DNA of 9,116 nucleotides from Actinomycetota bacterium (GTDB lineage: Bacteria; Actinomycetota; Acidimicrobiia; Acidimicrobiales; Ilumatobacteraceae), in contig WLTJ01000046.1 of assembly GCA_009705435.1 (NCBI GenBank), forward strand, positions 1 through 9,116, read 5' to 3'. The notes beneath the pieces were generated by a model. That model saw only the letters and a program-made list of their open reading frames with translations. It was not told where the DNA came from and searched no databases. Of this stretch, positions 6,610-9,116 are shown one piece after another. Both the position numbers and the translations under genes were made by a program. Numbering within the stretch: position 1 is the stretch's first letter; each line of letters opens with the position of its first letter.

Positions 6610-7722
6610 CTAGCGAACTTGTTGCCCTGAGACCCAAACAGCCGCCACATCTAGGTCATCATTGAGCGCTGTGATATCGGCGCGACAACCACTCATGATG
6701 ACCCCTCGATCATTTTGGCGAAGGAGCCGACTGGGAGTGGCTGTGGCTGCTTGAAGCACCAAGGGGAGAGGAACATCGGCTTGCCGCACGCAGAACTTGA
6801 TGGCTTCAGGCATGGTGACCGTGCTACCTGCCAGGGTCCCATCGGCAAGGCGGGCCACGCCGTCAATAACCGACATTTTGATCTCCCCAGCGGCACCCGA
6901 TCGCCACGCAACGGAGTCTGTCACCAACACCATCCCACCGCTTTTGGCGGCAAAAGACAAACTGACGAGTTCAGATGAGACGTGCACACCGTCGGCAATG
7001 ATCGAAGCGCAGACTTTTGGCTCAAGTAATGCCCAAGCCGCTAAACCTGGCTCGCGGTGATGGAGACCACTCATGGCGTTAAACAGATGCGTGACCAAAG
7101 ATGCTCCGTGAGCGACCATGTCTTCAAACTGCTTGCGCGTCGGGCGCGAGTGACCGATGGCGACGTTGGTAGAAAGACTTATCGCCAAGGCACATGCTTC
7201 ACTCGACTGTTGCGATTCGGCTCCCATCGTCATGAGAACCACATCATCTAAGTTTGTTTCCAACCAAGACAAATCAGGATCGCAAATATACTCACTGCGA
7301 TGTGCCCCGTGAGCGCTTCCAAGAAATGGGCCTTCGAGATGAATGCCGAGGATATTCGGCGCAAAACTAGAGCTTGCTTTCCAACGGCGAATTGAATCCA
7401 TTGCTGTGCGATAGCGCTTCAGCGGAGCACTCACCAGTGTCGGGCACCAACTCGTGACACCTTGATCAAGTAACAAATTTCCTAGGCGATCCCACGCTTG
7501 TTGATCATCATCGCTTGCCGCTTTCCAGACATCCACATCGTCAATGCCGTTGACCTGCAAGTCAACAAATCCCGGCACGATCATATGTTCAGTCGTGACT
7601 TTCTCATCAGCACCGACCACGGTCACTGAGCGAATATGACCATCGCGGATTTCTAGACGCGCTCGATGAAAAGCCCCATCTGTTAACAAAACACGCGATG
7701 AACTCACAAACACCGAAGTCAT
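6610..7722 (-). CDS. nagA: N-acetylglucosamine-6-phosphate deacetylase
   Basis: NagA (EC 3.5.1.25) hydrolyses N-acetylglucosamine 6-phosphate to glucosamine 6-phosphate and acetate, in cytosolic amino-sugar use and cell-wall recycling. The 370 residues follow the amidohydrolase-superfamily NagA pattern. VPGFVDLQVNG (49-59) has QVN where many amidohydrolases have HxH, as in the E. coli enzyme. Then come GIHLEGPFL (126-134, metal ligand E130), AIGHS (188-192, H191), THLFNAMSGLHHREPG (211-226, H212), IADGVHV (242-248, H247) and LVTDS (266-270, catalytic D269). GTLAGSTVTM and ATATPSRLL complete the signature. AGGA lies 7 bases before ATG 7722, supporting this start. It is first in a minus-strand run with the beta-rich hypothetical gene, tkt and tal, and diverges from the alpha/beta hydrolase across 60 bases holding an operator-like inverted repeat. 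No nagB, transporter or regulator gene is in the window. Confidence 0.93.
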   Translation of the reverse strand: MTSVFVSSSRVLLTDGAFHRARLEIRDGHIRSVTVVGADEKVTTEHMIVPGFVDLQVNGIDDVDVWKAASDDDQQAWDRLGNLLLDQGVTSWCPTLVSAPLKRYRTAMDSIRRWKASSSFAPNILGIHLEGPFLGSAHGAHRSEYICDPDLSWLETNLDDVVLMTMGAESQQSSEACALAISLSTNVAIGHSRPTRKQFEDMVAHGASLVTHLFNAMSGLHHREPGLAAWALLEPKVCASIIADGVHVSSELVSLSFAAKSGGMVLVTDSVAWRSGAAGEIKMSVIDGVARLADGTLAGSTVTMPEAIKFCVRQADVPLPLVLQAATATPSRLLRQNDRGVIMSGCRADITALNDDLDVAAVWVSGQQVR

Positions 7723-7744
7723 GTCACTATCCTGCCTCGCCCCA

Positions 7745-7768
7745 ACAGCAAATCAAAGGCATTGCTGT
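7745..7768. promoter_or_regulatory. Operator-like inverted repeat between nagA and the alpha/beta hydrolase
   Basis: ACAGCAA (7745-7751) and TTGCTGT (7762-7768) are perfect 7-bp inverted arms with a 10-base spacer; arm centres are 17 bases apart. The element lies in the middle of the 60-base divergent gap. This is the size and place of a binding site for a dimeric regulator. It could instead be chance. The regulator is unknown, and the site does not resemble the DasR/NagR consensus as I recall it. Confidence 0.5.
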
Positions 7769-7775
7769 GGCACAG
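7765..7775. repeat. Second, overlapping short palindrome in the divergent gap
   Basis: CTGTG-G-CACAG is a perfect palindrome with 5-bp arms around a single G. It overlaps the right arm of the larger inverted repeat and ends 7 bases before the hydrolase start codon, where it could hinder ribosome access or form part of a composite operator. Confidence 0.4.
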
Positions 7776-7782
7776 TAAGTCG

Positions 7783-8580
7783 ATGAGCATTCTTAACGAC
7801 GAAGGGCAAACCTTGGGATATGGGGTGGTCGGCGCTCCACTTGGGACGGCAGGGATACCAGTCCTGATGTACCACGGCACGACGATGAACCGCAACGCAT
7901 GGGATCTAGTCATCGGATCTATGCCAACGGAGCACACCTATATCCAAATTGATTTCCCCGGCTCCGGCGAATCCTCTCTGCCGTCATCTCCGCTCTCAGT
8001 TTCAGGTCTAGTAGCAGACGCGCTTTTAGTCCTCAACCATCTAGAAGTTGAAGAATTTCATGTTGCGGGATTTTCCCTCGGTGCAGTCATTGCCGCAGCC
8101 ACTGCCGCGCTGGAACCGACAAGGGTCCGTAGCGCAACAATGTTGTGCGGTTGGAAGACCACTGACGCACGTATGCGTCTGACTTTCGACCTGTGGAAAA
8201 GATTGATCGCAAACGATCCTGAACTATTTGCAAGATACGCCTTCGTCGACGGCTTTACCGCGAATACTCTGACCGCTCTTGAACCAATGATTGAGGCGAT
8301 TCTGCCGACAACCAGTGACTCCATAGCCCCGGGCTCGGAGGCCCACCTAGATCTTGACTTAATTATTGATATTTCGGATCTGTGCGACCGGATCCTGGCA
8401 CCCTGTTTAGTGATCAGCGGAAGTCAAGATCGCTGGGTAGACCCAAGCCACTGTGAAGAACTAGCCAATGCAATCTCCGACTCACGATATGTCTCCTTGC
8501 CAGCAGGACATTTAGTGATTCAAGAATTAGCAGGTGACGTAGCCCAACTGTTGAGCGCCCACATCTCGAAGGGAGAGTGA
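7783..8580 (+). CDS. Alpha/beta hydrolase
   Basis: A 265-residue alpha/beta-hydrolase-fold enzyme, probably cytosolic (no signal peptide). The oxyanion segment MYHGTTMNRNAWD is at 29-41, and IDFPGSGES (56-64) is the usual loop. The nucleophile elbow VAGFSLGAV (94-102) gives Ser98, the acid is Asp216 in SGSQDRWVD, and His243 is in LPAGHLVI, so the triad is complete. The overall look is close to 3-oxoadipate enol-lactonase or esterase-type members, but the substrate cannot be told from sequence. I start at ATG 7783; the frame continues up to a TTG at 7762, but those residues (LWHSKS) would overlap the inverted repeat. No clear Shine-Dalgarno is seen. TATCCT at 7728-7733 is a weak -10 candidate. 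It diverges from nagA and is followed after 2 bases by a thioesterase gene, so the two are probably co-transcribed. Confidence 0.92.
   Translation: MSILNDEGQTLGYGVVGAPLGTAGIPVLMYHGTTMNRNAWDLVIGSMPTEHTYIQIDFPGSGESSLPSSPLSVSGLVADALLVLNHLEVEEFHVAGFSLGAVIAAATAALEPTRVRSATMLCGWKTTDARMRLTFDLWKRLIANDPELFARYAFVDGFTANTLTALEPMIEAILPTTSDSIAPGSEAHLDLDLIIDISDLCDRILAPCLVISGSQDRWVDPSHCEELANAISDSRYVSLPAGHLVIQELAGDVAQLLSAHISKGE
8572..8575 (+). promoter_or_regulatory. Ribosome binding site that fixes the thioesterase start at 8583
   Basis: GGAG in AAGGGAGAG lies 7 bases before ATG 8583. This supports that ATG over GTG 8577, which would be adjacent to the site. The site is within the last codons of the hydrolase gene, so the two genes may be translationally coupled. 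Confidence 0.6.
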
Positions 8581-8582
8581 AC

Positions 8583-9056
8583 ATGACTTCTTCCAAGGTT
8601 GACCCTCAACAATTTGCAGAACTCGCGACGAGTGCTCGTGAACGTTGGTCCAATTTCGGGAATTGGGAACGGATCTATTTTCCCTCCTTGGTGGGAGTTC
8701 AGATTGAAGAATTGCGTGTTGACTATTGCCGCATGCGACTTCCTTTTCGTGCAGAATTAGAACAACCTATGGGAGTCGTCCATGGGGGAGCGATAGCGAC
8801 ACTTATCGATGTCTGCGTTGTTCCCGCTATTGGCGCTGCCTATGAGAGTGTTGTCAATTATTCGACCGTCGATCTCCACGTGCAATACCACCGTGCGCTC
8901 ATTCAGGAGGACGCTGTATGCCATGGGTGGGTCACCAAACGTGGCAGAAGCGTGATTTTCTGTGAAGCCGAAGTCATCGGCGCGAGCAGTGACAAAGTCA
9001 TCGCCCACGGTTTTATGACGTACAACGTCTCACCCCAAAGAGTCAGAGATTCCTAA
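8583..9056 (+). CDS. PaaI-family hotdog-fold thioesterase
   Basis: A 157-residue single hotdog domain of the PaaI / 4HBT thioesterase group, enzymes that hydrolyse acyl-CoA (often aromatic) thioesters to free acid and CoA. The central-helix motif MGVVHGGAIATLIDVCVVPAI (63-83) holds the HGGA turn and the conserved acidic D76. The strand signature NYSTVDLHVQYHRA (92-105) follows, then VTKRGRSVIFCEAEV (117-131) and the closing strand AHGFMTYNV. The N-terminal 35 residues are helical and probably pack on the fold. The start is ATG 8583, chosen from the upstream GGAG; it lies 2 bases after the hydrolase stop. The 3' end overlaps, tail to tail, a minus-strand amidohydrolase gene by 27 bases. Substrate unknown; with the hydrolase neighbour, a catabolic acyl-CoA step is an inference. 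Confidence 0.92.
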   Translation: MTSSKVDPQQFAELATSARERWSNFGNWERIYFPSLVGVQIEELRVDYCRMRLPFRAELEQPMGVVHGGAIATLIDVCVVPAIGAAYESVVNYSTVDLHVQYHRALIQEDAVCHGWVTKRGRSVIFCEAEVIGASSDKVIAHGFMTYNVSPQRVRDS

Positions 9057-9116
9057 AACCTTGAGCGCATTGAGGCGCAGGAATTTCGGCCACACCTCAG
9101 CCTTGAACGGTACCTG
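9030..9116 (-). CDS. C-terminal end of a probable amidohydrolase (partial, runs off the right edge)
   Basis: On the minus strand the last 87 bases read without a stop until TGA at 9032-9030. The 28 visible residues include VWPKFLRLNALKVLGI followed by a short tail SDSLG. The pattern W-P-x-F-L-x-x-N-A-x-x-V-x-x-I/L is the usual end of amidohydrolase-2 family metal-dependent hydrolases (PF04909 type, for example the ACMS-decarboxylase and 2-pyrone-dicarboxylate hydrolase relatives), where N-A-x-x-V closes the last helix of the barrel. Too little is seen to name a substrate. It overlaps the convergent thioesterase gene by 27 bases, a compact arrangement. This rests on one short motif, so it is less certain than the other genes. 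Confidence 0.6.
   Translation of the reverse strand, partial: QVPFKAEVWPKFLRLNALKVLGISDSLG

Noticed and set aside
7546..7578. NagA with QVN in place of the HxH metal motif, considered as a lost active site
   Set aside because: The E. coli NagA has the same QxN arrangement and is active with one metal; the other ligands (E130, H191, H212) and D269 are present.

Overview
The window looks like ordinary chromosomal DNA from an actinobacterium (Actinomycetota) of moderate GC, roughly half by eye. Three things point there: the tightly coupled set rarA, a DUF948-like membrane protein and a DUF6167-like membrane protein, a cluster typical of the phylum; a protein of the mycothiol-dependent maleylpyruvate isomerase/DinB family; and a transaldolase and transketolase of actinobacterial type. 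The transketolase motif SGHQGTAMALAP and the GC hint at Acidimicrobiia, but this is a weak inference. Genes are packed with overlaps and short gaps, and no gene-free stretch exceeds about 100 bases. I see no rRNA, tRNA, CRISPR array, insertion sequence or phage gene.

Layout. Positions 1-1927 (+): the 3' part of rarA (replication-associated recombination AAA+ ATPase), then two small membrane-anchored proteins, each joined by a 4-base ATGA overlap. A possible intrinsic terminator for this operon lies at about 2009-2030, inside the end of the convergent next gene. Positions 1962-2693 (-): the maleylpyruvate isomerase/DinB-family protein, possibly translated from a leaderless mRNA. Positions 2794-3030 (+): a 78-residue helical protein of unknown function, whose stop shares a TTAA with the stop of the convergent tal. 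Positions 3027-7722 (-): a likely four-gene operon in the order nagA, a small beta-rich hypothetical gene, tkt, tal. Positions 7783-9055 (+): an alpha/beta hydrolase and a PaaI-type hotdog thioesterase, 2 bases apart. Positions 9030-9116 (-): the C-terminal end of a probable amidohydrolase, overlapping the thioesterase gene tail to tail.

How the genes may work together. NagA makes glucosamine 6-phosphate, which (with a NagB not seen here) would give fructose 6-phosphate, the metabolite shared with transketolase and transaldolase. The operon could therefore join amino-sugar or peptidoglycan recycling to the non-oxidative pentose phosphate pathway. The usual actinobacterial partners of tkt-tal (zwf, opcA, pgl) are absent. 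The 60-base divergent gap between nagA and the hydrolase carries two overlapping inverted repeats that look like a regulator site. The hydrolase, thioesterase and amidohydrolase suggest a small catabolic neighbourhood with unknown substrate. I found no clear evidence of a wholly new system; the best leads are the divergent operator-like dyad, the nagA-tkt-tal linkage with its unknown middle gene, and the antisense-embedded terminator.
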